NCBI GenBank assembly: GCA_904419775.1
Contig: CAJFSX010000004.1
Coordinates: 1 to 50,934, forward strand
Reading direction: 5' to 3'
From: Candidatus Pararuminococcus gallinarum
GTDB lineage: Bacteria > Bacillota > Clostridia > Oscillospirales > Ruminococcaceae
Length of the DNA stretch: 50,934 nt
Both the position numbers and the translations under genes were made by a program. This document shows positions 23,398 to 31,676 of the stretch, one piece after another. The number at the start of each line of letters is the position of its first letter. Position 1 is the first letter of the stretch. The notes beneath the pieces are model-generated. The model did not search any database and was not told where the DNA came from. It saw only the letters and a list, made by a program, of their open reading frames with translations.

Positions 23398-24801
23398 TTA
23401 TTTGAATTTGATTTCCTGGCGTTGGATCTGACCCCAGGTAGCCTTCTTTTTCCGATAACCGATGAGAGCAATCATCCGCACCCAGGCCAGAATAAACCGC
23501 AGGCAGGATACCTCGATGACACACAGCCCCACCGCCTTGAGAAGGTCGGAGGGATACAGGCGCAGGTCAATGGTGTGGACCCTGGCCCAAAAGGCCGTGA
23601 GAGAGAAGATGGCGGAATAGGCCACATAGATGCCGAAAAAGAGGAGCATAAAGGGCACATTGATCAAATCCACAGCAAAGGCCAGCAGGGTGGTCAGCAG
23701 GCCAAAGACCTCAATATAGGGGGAAAAGAGCTCATACAACAAGAAATAGAGGTAAGAGATAAAGCTGACCGCCCCATACTTGGGGTTGGCCATAATGTTG
23801 CGATGTTTCATCATGCTCTGGAACAACCCAATATGCCAACGGCGCCGCTGCCTGCACAGGTCTCCCAGCCTTTCCGGCACCTGGGTCCAGCAGATGGCGT
23901 CGGCGGCATAGCGGATGCGGTAGCGGCGTCCACTCTCCCGGCAGAAGACATGGAGCTTGACCACCAGCTCCATGTCTTCCCCCATACTAGTGCTGTCGTA
24001 GCCGCCGGCGGCGATGACTACGCTTTTGAGAAATAGGCCGAAGGCACCGGAGATGATGATATTGCCATTAAATTTATCGAAGAGGATGCGGGAGGCCAAA
24101 AAGGAGCGGTCATACTCCAGGACCTGCATACAGGCCAGCAGTTTCCGAGGCATCCGGTAGCGCACCACCCGGCCGTTTTCGATTTCGGCGCCGTTGCAGG
24201 GACGCACCGCGCCGCCTACGGCCACTACATCGGGATCCTCTAAAACCGGCCGCACAATCTTTTCCAGGGAATCATGCTGGAGGACAGAATCTGCGTCTAT
24301 ACAAAGAAAATATGGATAGTTGGAGACATTGATGCCCATATTCAGGGCGTCTGCCTTCCCGCCGTTTTTCTTTCGCACCAGGGTAATGGGCACCTTCCAG
24401 GCCCGGGTTTCATAGATTTTTTCCTCGGGCTGACAGGGAATCCTGCGCTGGATGGGACGATCAACACTCCACATGTGAAAGGCGTCCTTCATCACCTGGG
24501 CGGTTTCATCGGTGGATCCATCGTCTACCACAATAATCTCATAGAGTTTATAGTCCAGCGCCAACAATGAGCGGACGGTGGCTTCAATGGTCACCGCCTC
24601 GTTGTGGGCGGGCACAATGACGGAAACGGGGACATAGTAGTCGTTGGATAGCTCGTTTTTCAGGAGATTGCGCCGTTTAGCGGCATATAGGTCGGAGGAG
24701 CCCACCGTGACCGACAGAAAAAGGAAGCTGGCATATCCCAGCATGTAGAGGATGAAAAAGCCCTCTACGCAAAGGAGAAATATCTGTATAAAATCCCTCA
24801 T
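23398..24801 (-). CDS. Processive family 2 glycosyltransferase (polysaccharide synthase)
   Basis: 467 residues: two N-terminal membrane segments, a GT2 catalytic domain and three to four C-terminal helices. Hallmarks of processive synthases are all present: DDGST, DADS, GED in SMGED, and QRRRW. This matches the cellulose/hyaluronan/poly-GlcNAc synthase superfamily. No PilZ domain is present, so any c-di-GMP control must be through another protein. The start at 24801 overlaps the stop of the HEAT gene by four bases (ATGA). The polymer made cannot be told from sequence; neighbours include a glycosidase-like exoprotein and an EAL protein but no BcsB, BcsC or IcaB homologue. Confidence 0.93.
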   Translation of the reverse strand: MRDFIQIFLLCVEGFFILYMLGYASFLFLSVTVGSSDLYAAKRRNLLKNELSNDYYVPVSVIVPAHNEAVTIEATVRSLLALDYKLYEIIVVDDGSTDETAQVMKDAFHMWSVDRPIQRRIPCQPEEKIYETRAWKVPITLVRKKNGGKADALNMGINVSNYPYFLCIDADSVLQHDSLEKIVRPVLEDPDVVAVGGAVRPCNGAEIENGRVVRYRMPRKLLACMQVLEYDRSFLASRILFDKFNGNIIISGAFGLFLKSVVIAAGGYDSTSMGEDMELVVKLHVFCRESGRRYRIRYAADAICWTQVPERLGDLCRQRRRWHIGLFQSMMKHRNIMANPKYGAVSFISYLYFLLYELFSPYIEVFGLLTTLLAFAVDLINVPFMLLFFGIYVAYSAIFSLTAFWARVHTIDLRLYPSDLLKAVGLCVIEVSCLRFILAWVRMIALIGYRKKKATWGQIQRQEIKFK

Positions 24802-25949
24802 AAAGTAGCAGCCACCTTTTCTTGTTGCTCGTTTCCTTCCGCTTCCCATTCCAACGGAGTTTTCTCCAGTCGCCTGGTTTCCAGGCGGTATACCAGCATC
24901 TCCCGGGCATACCGGTCCTCTCCCGCTATGACCTGCAGTAGCTGCTCATAGTCTAGGCCATGAGCCTCCAGACTGGCGGAAGCGTTGTAACGCACATACC
25001 AGTTAGGGCTGTTCATGGCATGCAGCAGCCCGTCCACAACTTCCTGGCCGGGATACCTTGCCAGAGAGGAAGCGCTGATGGCGGCAAACTCCCAACGCAG
25101 AGGATCCTGATCGCCAATCATTGCCAGCAGTGTTTCTTTCGCCCCAGGGTCAGGATACCGCCCAAAGTAGCGGATAGCCGCGAAACGCAGTTCCTTATTC
25201 TGCTGGGGATCCTGAAGAATTTGTAGCAGCTGCGGTCCATAGTTCCCACTTTGAAAGCGGATGTAATCGAGAATAGAGCGCTGGATATGGAGGGTAAACT
25301 GGTCGAATCTAACCCAGAGCCGGCCAATTAGATCGTCACAATTTCCTGTGTAGGTGAGAAGTGCCTCGGTGATCACCTTTTCGTGGAGAGGGGATTCCGT
25401 ACCCTTCCCCAGTTCCAACAGGGCGGACACTAGGGATTCCGGGCTTCCGAAGGCGCAGAGGGCCTTGAGGGCGTTGATCCGGCAGTATAGGCTGTTTTTT
25501 TGCAGATAGGATAGGATAACCTGCTGAATCTGATCCATCTGCCGGTGACGCTGATTCCAGTGCCGGGAAAGGAAATAGCAATAATAGGCCGCCTGGGTTT
25601 CCTCTCGTTTCAAGTAGACGGTGGACAGGTATAAAAATACGGGCTGAAACTGTATTGTATACTCCAAAAACGTCGTGTTGTCCTTGTCATAGTCCTCCCA
25701 AAGCCGGTCGAATGCCAGCAGCCAATGAACCCGGGAGAGACGTCGGCGCATCCAGATCAGATGTCGCTCCTGAACAGGCTGGTTCTGCTGGATATAATTA
25801 AGCTGGGCGTCCACCCGTTTGGCAAGCGCCGCCACCTGTTTTTCCAGCCGGTGGTTTCCGGTGCGAAGATGGAGGGTGTAAACAAGGTTAAATACCAGCA
25901 TGCTGAGACACACTAAACCGTACCCATATAATAAATATTCAATGTTCAC
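24798..25949 (-). CDS. Membrane-anchored HEAT-repeat protein
   Basis: 383 residues. A single N-terminal membrane helix (LLYGYGLVCLSMLVFNLVYT) is followed by a short coiled coil, then alpha-solenoid HEAT-like repeats to the end (for example ELRFAAIRYFGRYPD, RWEFAAISASSLARYPGQ and NWYVRYNASASLEAHG). The start is GTG at 25949, seven bases after AAAGGAGG. It is translationally coupled to the glycosyltransferase gene. Such repeats make protein-protein scaffolds; a role assembling the synthase complex is inferred. Confidence 0.87.
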   Translation of the reverse strand: MNIEYLLYGYGLVCLSMLVFNLVYTLHLRTGNHRLEKQVAALAKRVDAQLNYIQQNQPVQERHLIWMRRRLSRVHWLLAFDRLWEDYDKDNTTFLEYTIQFQPVFLYLSTVYLKREETQAAYYCYFLSRHWNQRHRQMDQIQQVILSYLQKNSLYCRINALKALCAFGSPESLVSALLELGKGTESPLHEKVITEALLTYTGNCDDLIGRLWVRFDQFTLHIQRSILDYIRFQSGNYGPQLLQILQDPQQNKELRFAAIRYFGRYPDPGAKETLLAMIGDQDPLRWEFAAISASSLARYPGQEVVDGLLHAMNSPNWYVRYNASASLEAHGLDYEQLLQVIAGEDRYAREMLVYRLETRRLEKTPLEWEAEGNEQQEKVAATL

Positions 25950-25981
25950 ACCATTTACCTCCTTTCCAGGCCAGGGAAAGA

Positions 25982-28249
25982 TCAGCCGTCCCGACGGGCC
26001 CAATACTCCTGTAAGATATAATAGGATTCTTTCAGTCGCTCATGGCTGGTAACCGTTTTCCCCCAGCCCTCCAAGGAGAAAGCGTTCATAGGAATACGGT
26101 ACTCCCTGTCCTCACCGGTGGCCAATCCTACATACATTTGGTCAACCTGGAGGTTTTCAATTCCATAGCACTCATAGTAGTCGTCGTGGATCATCATCTC
26201 CGACGGGTTGGAGAAATTGAGCAGCTGCCAGGGGATGCGGATTTCCACCCCGTCACCGGTAAACATGTAGTCGGCCAGGGAGTCGAAGTCCTCCGATTCC
26301 GGATTGGCATTGCCATAGCGGAGCTTGCCCGTCTCGTAGACCTCGCCCACCCGCTGGGCAACATTCTGCTTGGGAAGGAGATCGGTCAGCTTCAGAGCCA
26401 GGTCGATGGCAACGAAGCGGGGGCTGTCCTTCTCCGGCGGGCTGATATAGGGGTCGGCGATGTAGTAGGCCTCCCAATAGACTGCCTTTAGGACCTCATA
26501 CCGCTCCTGCACCATAATCCGGCTGTTGTCGGCGCCGTCAATGCTGATGATGAAATCGCAGGCCTGCTCAAAGGTCAGGCCATAGTTTTGGCAATAGGTG
26601 CTGCCGGTTTTGGGGGTGATGTCAAGGGGAATGTACAGGGTATCCTCCTGGGGATCAAAGCCCTCCTGACGGGCGTAGAAATAGAGGAACTTTTCGTCAT
26701 ATTTCACAGACAGGCTGCCATCCTCCGACGTAAGGACCACATCCTCCTCCCCCCATTCCGAGGGATCGCCGTCCACATAGCAGACGCTTTCCTCCTCGCC
26801 TGGGTCGAAGGTCAGCAGGCCGAAAAACTGCTCGTTGGTCTGATAGTCACTCCAATAGGGGGTGTTGTCCAGATCTACGGCGTGCATGGTGTTCCAGGTG
26901 CGTTTAAACCATTCATCCTGCCAGGAGAACAGGCAGCTTCCCGCGCTGCCGGCGTCCATAATATCCTCATAGCATTCGATCAGGTACTGCCCCTGTTCCT
27001 GTTCGGTGATATGGCCCTGGCTCCGGCCGGTATTTTCATCAGTTTGTGCCCGTCCTCTACCGGTAGTAATGCCGTATTCAGAGATGACCACCGGTATGTT
27101 GTGGAAATGATTGAGGGCCTTGAGATAGGCGGAATAGGTGTTGAGCCGTCCCCGGGAGTCATAGTAATCCTCCTCGGTGAGATAGTCCTGGATCCGAGGC
27201 GCGTCAAGCAGGGAGAGGCGGTACGCAAGGGTTCTGGCCATGTTGGCGCCAAAGAGGTCGTCCAGCTCCTCCGGGGAATAGGAGGCCGCCTCCCGTTCGG
27301 TCTGGAGATAATCGGGGAAATAGGCATAAACATGGTAGGAGGCGAAATACCCCGATAGGAAATTGTCGGTGGGCTGGATGTGTTCCACATTGATGGCCGC
27401 CACCTTATGTCGGTAGTTGGAGGTAATGAGGGAATAGCGGAAGGGGTCGGTGGTGGGCCAGTTGGAGAAGGCCACCAAACGCTGTTGTTTATAGCGGGAG
27501 CTTTCATATGCGATGAGCCTATCTCCCAACTGGGCCAACATGGCTTCAAAAGGGGTAGCCTCATCGGTAGTGACCATATATTTTCCAGAGTAACTGCACC
27601 TGTCCGGGTTATTTTGGTTGGTGTAGGTGACAAGGCTTGACTCCCACTCCACCCCCAGAATATAGCCCAGCACCCAGGAGGATACGTCATGCCGGTAGAA
27701 GCCGGAGCCGTCCCCATCCCGGCCCAGAAGGAATTTGTTCCCATGGAGGATATCCACAATGGTCTGGCAGTCCTCGATTAGCTCGGGAAGCAGCCCGTCG
27801 TCATAGGCGTCCTTATGGGAGTTATGGGAATAATCATCCACCCAAACGCCATGAAGCAGCCACAGGGGTTCCTCCCCCTGTTCCTCCCGCTGGGTGTTGT
27901 ATTCGTAAAAGGCGTTGTAAAAATCGTCGTGAAGGATGGTGTACACCCGGATGGTGTTGGCCCCCAGGTCTTGAATCATCCCAAACCACCGCAGATAGGT
28001 TTCCTTGTCGATGGAGAAATCGGTGGCCCACTCCCCGGGAATGCCCACCCCTAAATCCACGCCGCGGATCTCAAAGGGGACGCTCTCTCCGTCCCGGACC
28101 ATATAGATGGACTCCTCGTCGGTGGTCATAAAGGTGCTCACCGGGGCATTGGGGTTGAGGTCAATATAAAAGCCCAGATTGTAGTACGCGTACCAGCCCA
28201 TAAAAATGACCAGGATCAGCGCGCAGATGCAGATGATAAACTTTTTCAA
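25982..28249 (-). CDS. Exported TIM-barrel glycosidase-like protein
   Basis: 755 residues with an N-terminal membrane helix (residues 4-24) that anchors or exports it. Residues about 55-470 look like a clan GH-A barrel: FEIRGVDLGVG, LGANTIRVYTILHDDFY, a candidate acid/base Glu in LGVEWES and a candidate nucleophile Glu in VVISEYGIT. The pattern is reminiscent of GH2/GH5 and of GH72-type glucanosyltransferases. Residues about 500-740 form a beta-rich C-terminal domain (YVDGDPSEWGEEDV, like CBM9-type modules). The start is TTG, nine bases after AGAGGAGG. It is likely to trim or remodel the polymer made by the GT2 enzyme. No exact CAZy family can be given. Confidence 0.85.
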   Translation of the reverse strand: MKKFIICICALILVIFMGWYAYYNLGFYIDLNPNAPVSTFMTTDEESIYMVRDGESVPFEIRGVDLGVGIPGEWATDFSIDKETYLRWFGMIQDLGANTIRVYTILHDDFYNAFYEYNTQREEQGEEPLWLLHGVWVDDYSHNSHKDAYDDGLLPELIEDCQTIVDILHGNKFLLGRDGDGSGFYRHDVSSWVLGYILGVEWESSLVTYTNQNNPDRCSYSGKYMVTTDEATPFEAMLAQLGDRLIAYESSRYKQQRLVAFSNWPTTDPFRYSLITSNYRHKVAAINVEHIQPTDNFLSGYFASYHVYAYFPDYLQTEREAASYSPEELDDLFGANMARTLAYRLSLLDAPRIQDYLTEEDYYDSRGRLNTYSAYLKALNHFHNIPVVISEYGITTGRGRAQTDENTGRSQGHITEQEQGQYLIECYEDIMDAGSAGSCLFSWQDEWFKRTWNTMHAVDLDNTPYWSDYQTNEQFFGLLTFDPGEEESVCYVDGDPSEWGEEDVVLTSEDGSLSVKYDEKFLYFYARQEGFDPQEDTLYIPLDITPKTGSTYCQNYGLTFEQACDFIISIDGADNSRIMVQERYEVLKAVYWEAYYIADPYISPPEKDSPRFVAIDLALKLTDLLPKQNVAQRVGEVYETGKLRYGNANPESEDFDSLADYMFTGDGVEIRIPWQLLNFSNPSEMMIHDDYYECYGIENLQVDQMYVGLATGEDREYRIPMNAFSLEGWGKTVTSHERLKESYYILQEYWARRDG

Positions 28250-28272
28250 TGGGCTCTGCCTCCTCTGGGTTT

Positions 28273-29751
28273 TCAGTGATTATAGGCATTGTTGCGGGAG
28301 GGGTGGCAGTACTGCCGCAGGGTGTGGATGTTGTCATCCAGCCAGTCGCCCCGGTCGCAAAGCCAGTCCTTTAGCTGTTTCACCGCTTCCTCATGGCTAT
28401 ACAGATTGCGGGAGGTGGGGATCAAAGGCTCCCATTGGGTCATGACCTCATGCCATCTCTCATTGTTGCGCTCTATTGCCGGACCGAGATAAGCCAAGGT
28501 TTCGTCGATATAGTTCATAAGATATTCTTCACTGAAGACGGTTTCCCGAAGTTCTTCGTACCGCTCCAGCAAACGGTCTACAAACCGCTGGGATTTGCAC
28601 AGCATGGTGTACCAGTGCTTTCCGTACATAATGAGGGTGTCAGGGTCGAATTCGGTTTCCTGATAATTGTCGCAGGCGTTGTTGAAATCCCACACCGCCA
28701 GCTTGTATTTCCCACTCATATCCTTGTAGATATAGGTGGAGTATTTTCCAGCGTCCGAATTCATGGAAAATTCGTTGATAAGGAAATAGTCGATAAAGTT
28801 TTCTTCGTCGATCCAGTTCCAATAGCCATATTTCCCAGTGTCATAGTCATAGGAGTATAGGGCCTTTTCAAAAGCGGCGTAGTCCAGCTCAATCCCTTCC
28901 CGGATCTCTTCGGTCAGGGCGGAACGTTTGGGATATCGGATAGAGATATCAGTTTCGATGGTTGTCATTCGTTCAAGATAGGAATAGACATCCCGGATAC
29001 TTCCCAGATCGGAGTCGGTGGTGCGGTCGGACCGCAGCAGGTAGCCGGTGACTGAGGTGCCGTATGCCTGATCGCTGAGATCCAGCCGGCAGTCGTTGCC
29101 GTTGGTGATTGTCTCCACCATCAGATAGAGCCCTTCATATTCCCCGTTGAGGATCAGCTCGCAGTAGCGGACATTGGGAGCCCACGCCATGACCTCACCG
29201 GAAATGTTGTACCACATGTAGTTGCGGATCAGGGACTTGTCCAGAGAGGGGCCGTAAAGTGCCCAATCGCTGTGAGCGTCCATGCCCATCACCGCGACTG
29301 GGTTATCCAGCCCCTCCTCGTCCACGAAATTGAGCCGGTAGGAGCGTTTTTCAAAGGTGCGGGAGGAGTGGCCCCGCAGCCGGATTTCGGAAATGGTAGA
29401 TACTGTCGCCGGGTCGGAAGGGTGGTTGTTCCGGTCCTGATTGTCGATGATGGATACTTCCGCATCCACCACATCCCGGCCGTCATCGGCTAGGCTGGTA
29501 TATACCTCACCGAAACTATCATGAAGGTCGGTAATTTCACCAGGGATTTGCTGGCCGCTAGTGTCGATAATGACCAAGGGCAGGTGGGTGCATAACTCGC
29601 TGCCGCTACAATCGCAGCCCGCATCCGGCTGCCGGGCGCTTAGATGCTGATGAACTCGGGCGGGACCGGTCTCCTGATCAAAGGCGGCAGCCGCCAATGC
29701 GCTTAGGATCATGATGATGGCCATAGACAGCCCTAATACCCGATATTTCAT
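28273..29751 (-). CDS. CotH-family kinase, exported, copy 2
   Basis: 492 residues with an N-terminal signal/anchor helix. CotH hallmarks: IRLRGHSSRTFEKRSYRLNF, YCELILNGEYEGLYLMVETI, YFLINEFSMNSDAGKYSTYIY and the catalytic VWDFNNACDN. It is more complete at the N-terminus of the domain than copy 1 and has a Cys-containing segment near residues 45-55 (CDCSGSELC), perhaps forming disulfides. AAAGGGGGC precedes the start. It is third in the second VTC-DUF4956-CotH module and sits directly upstream of the glycosidase-like gene. Confidence 0.92.
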   Translation of the reverse strand: MKYRVLGLSMAIIMILSALAAAAFDQETGPARVHQHLSARQPDAGCDCSGSELCTHLPLVIIDTSGQQIPGEITDLHDSFGEVYTSLADDGRDVVDAEVSIIDNQDRNNHPSDPATVSTISEIRLRGHSSRTFEKRSYRLNFVDEEGLDNPVAVMGMDAHSDWALYGPSLDKSLIRNYMWYNISGEVMAWAPNVRYCELILNGEYEGLYLMVETITNGNDCRLDLSDQAYGTSVTGYLLRSDRTTDSDLGSIRDVYSYLERMTTIETDISIRYPKRSALTEEIREGIELDYAAFEKALYSYDYDTGKYGYWNWIDEENFIDYFLINEFSMNSDAGKYSTYIYKDMSGKYKLAVWDFNNACDNYQETEFDPDTLIMYGKHWYTMLCKSQRFVDRLLERYEELRETVFSEEYLMNYIDETLAYLGPAIERNNERWHEVMTQWEPLIPTSRNLYSHEEAVKQLKDWLCDRGDWLDDNIHTLRQYCHPSRNNAYNH

Positions 29752-29779
29752 GCCCTACGCCCCCTTTTTAGCTGGCAGA

Positions 29780-30463
29780 TCAGCCGCTGATTTCATCGTT
29801 TTGCATGACAATATTGAAATACTCGATGCCGCCGATCTCATACACCGCATCAGTAATGCTCTTGCCTCCTGCCTTTTCCGCCTTGGCAAGATACTTGCCG
29901 CTGAGCTCATAGATAAATTCCACATTCTCATCCGTCGTGTTTTTCGCGCGGAGGATGGCCTTGCGGTTAAAGTATTGGAAGATCAGCGCTTCGACGGTGG
30001 GTTCGTTGACCCGAGCGGCCCGCAAAATCAGCAACACCCGGTTGTCGTTTCGGATGCGCCCGAAGAACAGCAGCACCAAAAATACAAAGGCGCTCCCCAC
30101 CGAGGCCACTAGATAATCCCCAGAGCCGCAGCAGATTCCCACCACAATGGCCCAGAAGATGTAGACGGTGTCCCGGGAGTCCTTGATGGCGGTGCGGAAC
30201 CGGACAATGGACAGGGCGCCTACCATGCCAAGAGAAAGAGCGATATTGTTGCCGATGACGATCATTACGGTGGTGGTCACCACAGTCAGGGTGACAAGGG
30301 ATACATTGAATTTGACGCTGTAGATACTCCCGCTGTGGGATAGACGATAAGATAGGAAGATAAACCCTCCAATTACCACCGCAAAGGCAAGACGCAGGAC
30401 AATGGCTCCAATGGAGAGTTCGCCACCGCTGGTTTCCAGCAATTGTAATAGATATTCTCTCAT
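29780..30463 (-). CDS. DUF4956 membrane protein, copy 2
   Basis: 227 residues with four membrane helices and a cytoplasmic C-terminal domain. The signature SLGMVGALSIVRFRTAIKDS is almost identical to that of the copy at 14510, whereas the rest has diverged. The gene order VTC-DUF4956-CotH is the same in both modules, pointing to an ancient functional unit. Biochemical role unknown. Confidence 0.92.
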   Translation of the reverse strand: MREYLLQLLETSGGELSIGAIVLRLAFAVVIGGFIFLSYRLSHSGSIYSVKFNVSLVTLTVVTTTVMIVIGNNIALSLGMVGALSIVRFRTAIKDSRDTVYIFWAIVVGICCGSGDYLVASVGSAFVFLVLLFFGRIRNDNRVLLILRAARVNEPTVEALIFQYFNRKAILRAKNTTDENVEFIYELSGKYLAKAEKAGGKSITDAVYEIGGIEYFNIVMQNDEISG

Positions 30464-30490
30464 GGTTGATGTTTCTCCTCCTTGTGAAAT

Positions 30491-31186
30491 TTATCCCTGG
30501 GTGCCAAGGGAAACGCTTCGGGCTAGGCAGTATTTACTGACGGACAGTTCTGAACGTTCCACCTGATCTAGCAGGTCCTTGATATAGCTGAGCAGGAAGC
30601 CGTTATACTTGACCTCTAGTACCAAATTGAATGGATCCATCACCGGATACATGGGAAGTTTAGGGTCGAACAGCTCAAAGCGGGACTCGGTAGCGACAAT
30701 CCGGCTGTCGAATGTAATGCGGATGCGGTTTTCCTTGGCCACATAGGCCTGCCGGCGGTATTCCACCACCGTTTTTGGCCGGTAACACCGGCAGTGCATC
30801 AATCCGTAGCATTCCGCCGCAAAGGGATCTTTGTATTTCTGCAGGGGACGGTAGTCCCCCTGGCACAGCCGCCGGGCATCCTCTCGGGTAAGGCGAAGGG
30901 AACGCTTGCGCTGATAGGGGCCCTCCTTTTGTTTCATCTCCAGCATGGCGAAATCCGCTTGAGGGCTGTAGCTGCGCAGCCGGATTTTCCTGCGCAGTTC
31001 CAGGCCGTCCGCCTTGTCGTGAAAATCCTGGTCATCCGGGGTGTCGAAATACAGGGAGCGGATAAGATAGCCCTGGGCGCCGTTGTGGGCGTCGCCGTGC
31101 ATGACGGCACCTAGCCGACTCTGTAGCAAAAGACTATCCACCGTATGGATAGCAAACTTCTTTTCCTGTCGTAAAACTTCGTTCAT
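30491..31186 (-). CDS. VTC-domain protein (polyphosphate-polymerase-like), copy 2
   Basis: 231 residues, cytoplasmic. VTC tunnel pattern: RQEKKFAIH, IRSLYFDTPDDQDF, KIRLRSYS, MLEMKQKEG, VVEYRRQAYV, RITFDSRIVA and LVLEVKYNGFL, closely parallel to copy 1. Start 31186 follows AGGAGG; a longer in-frame start at 31315 would add 43 residues without homology to the family start. First gene of the eight-gene minus-strand operon to 21.0 kb. Confidence 0.92.
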   Translation of the reverse strand: MNEVLRQEKKFAIHTVDSLLLQSRLGAVMHGDAHNGAQGYLIRSLYFDTPDDQDFHDKADGLELRRKIRLRSYSPQADFAMLEMKQKEGPYQRKRSLRLTREDARRLCQGDYRPLQKYKDPFAAECYGLMHCRCYRPKTVVEYRRQAYVAKENRIRITFDSRIVATESRFELFDPKLPMYPVMDPFNLVLEVKYNGFLLSYIKDLLDQVERSELSVSKYCLARSVSLGTQG

Positions 31187-31227
31187 CCCAGGCCTCCTGT
31201 CCTTTGCCTCCCGCCTGATCCTCAAGA

Positions 31228-31261
31228 TAGAATAACTGGGCCCCGGCGGGAATGTAGGGGA
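31228..31261 (-). promoter_or_regulatory. Candidate SigI-like promoter of the polymer operon
   Basis: On the minus strand CCCC (31261-31258) is followed by GTTATTCTAT (31237-31228). This resembles the sigI element (CCCC ... GTATTCTAT), but the distance is one base longer and the GGTTT part is missing. It is well placed, about 40 nt before the VTC start. Treat as a weak candidate. Confidence 0.3.
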
Positions 31262-31545
31262 TGTTGTAGCGTCAAATATAGAGATAAAAAATGTTTTTAC
31301 AAGATAATCATACACGATTTTTACACTATTTTAACATAAAGAAAAGGTCAGCACAACACTGGCAGGGGATGGGGACCCGCGTGCGCCGGCAAAATTTCCC
31401 CTTTGAAGCCAGCGTGTTCACTGGGGGGATTATCGGCCATAAAGGGAAACTACCCAGGGCTTTTTATGGCTGTGTAATGCGGAAGGGGGAAAAGCATGAG
31501 GGAAAATAGCGCAAGGAACAGATAGTTAGAAATCAGAAAGAAGTA
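31262..31545. other. Intergenic region between the polymer operon and the permease
   Basis: About 280 bp between divergent genes. It is AT-rich near 31280-31340, where several minus-strand -10-like sequences occur (for example TATGAT and TTAAAAT), and GC-richer near 31370-31440. I searched by eye for purine, c-di-GMP and T-box motifs and saw none. No credible gene. Confidence 0.5.
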
Positions 31546-31574
31546 TTGAAAGTCTAGGACAAATATACTATACT
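31546..31574 (+). promoter_or_regulatory. Promoter of the uracil/xanthine permease gene
   Basis: TTGAAA at 31546-31551 and TATACT at 31569-31574 with a 17-bp spacer; leader about 95 nt. Confidence 0.65.
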
Positions 31575-31676
31575 AAAACATAACTGAGACTATTTTGAGA
31601 ACGGCACTTACGACATCATTGCTCTGGCTTGAGATGAAGGGCCGCTCAGCAGCAAACAGGAAAGGATGCGTTGCAT

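Noticed and set aside
31187..31545. c-di-GMP riboswitch controlling the polymer operon
   Set aside because: The conserved GEMM-I and GEMM-II core sequences were not found on the minus strand, despite the EAL gene in the operon.
31575..31676. Purine riboswitch or PyrR attenuator before the permease
   Set aside because: Neither the purine aptamer core nor a PyrR binding loop with alternative hairpins is visible.
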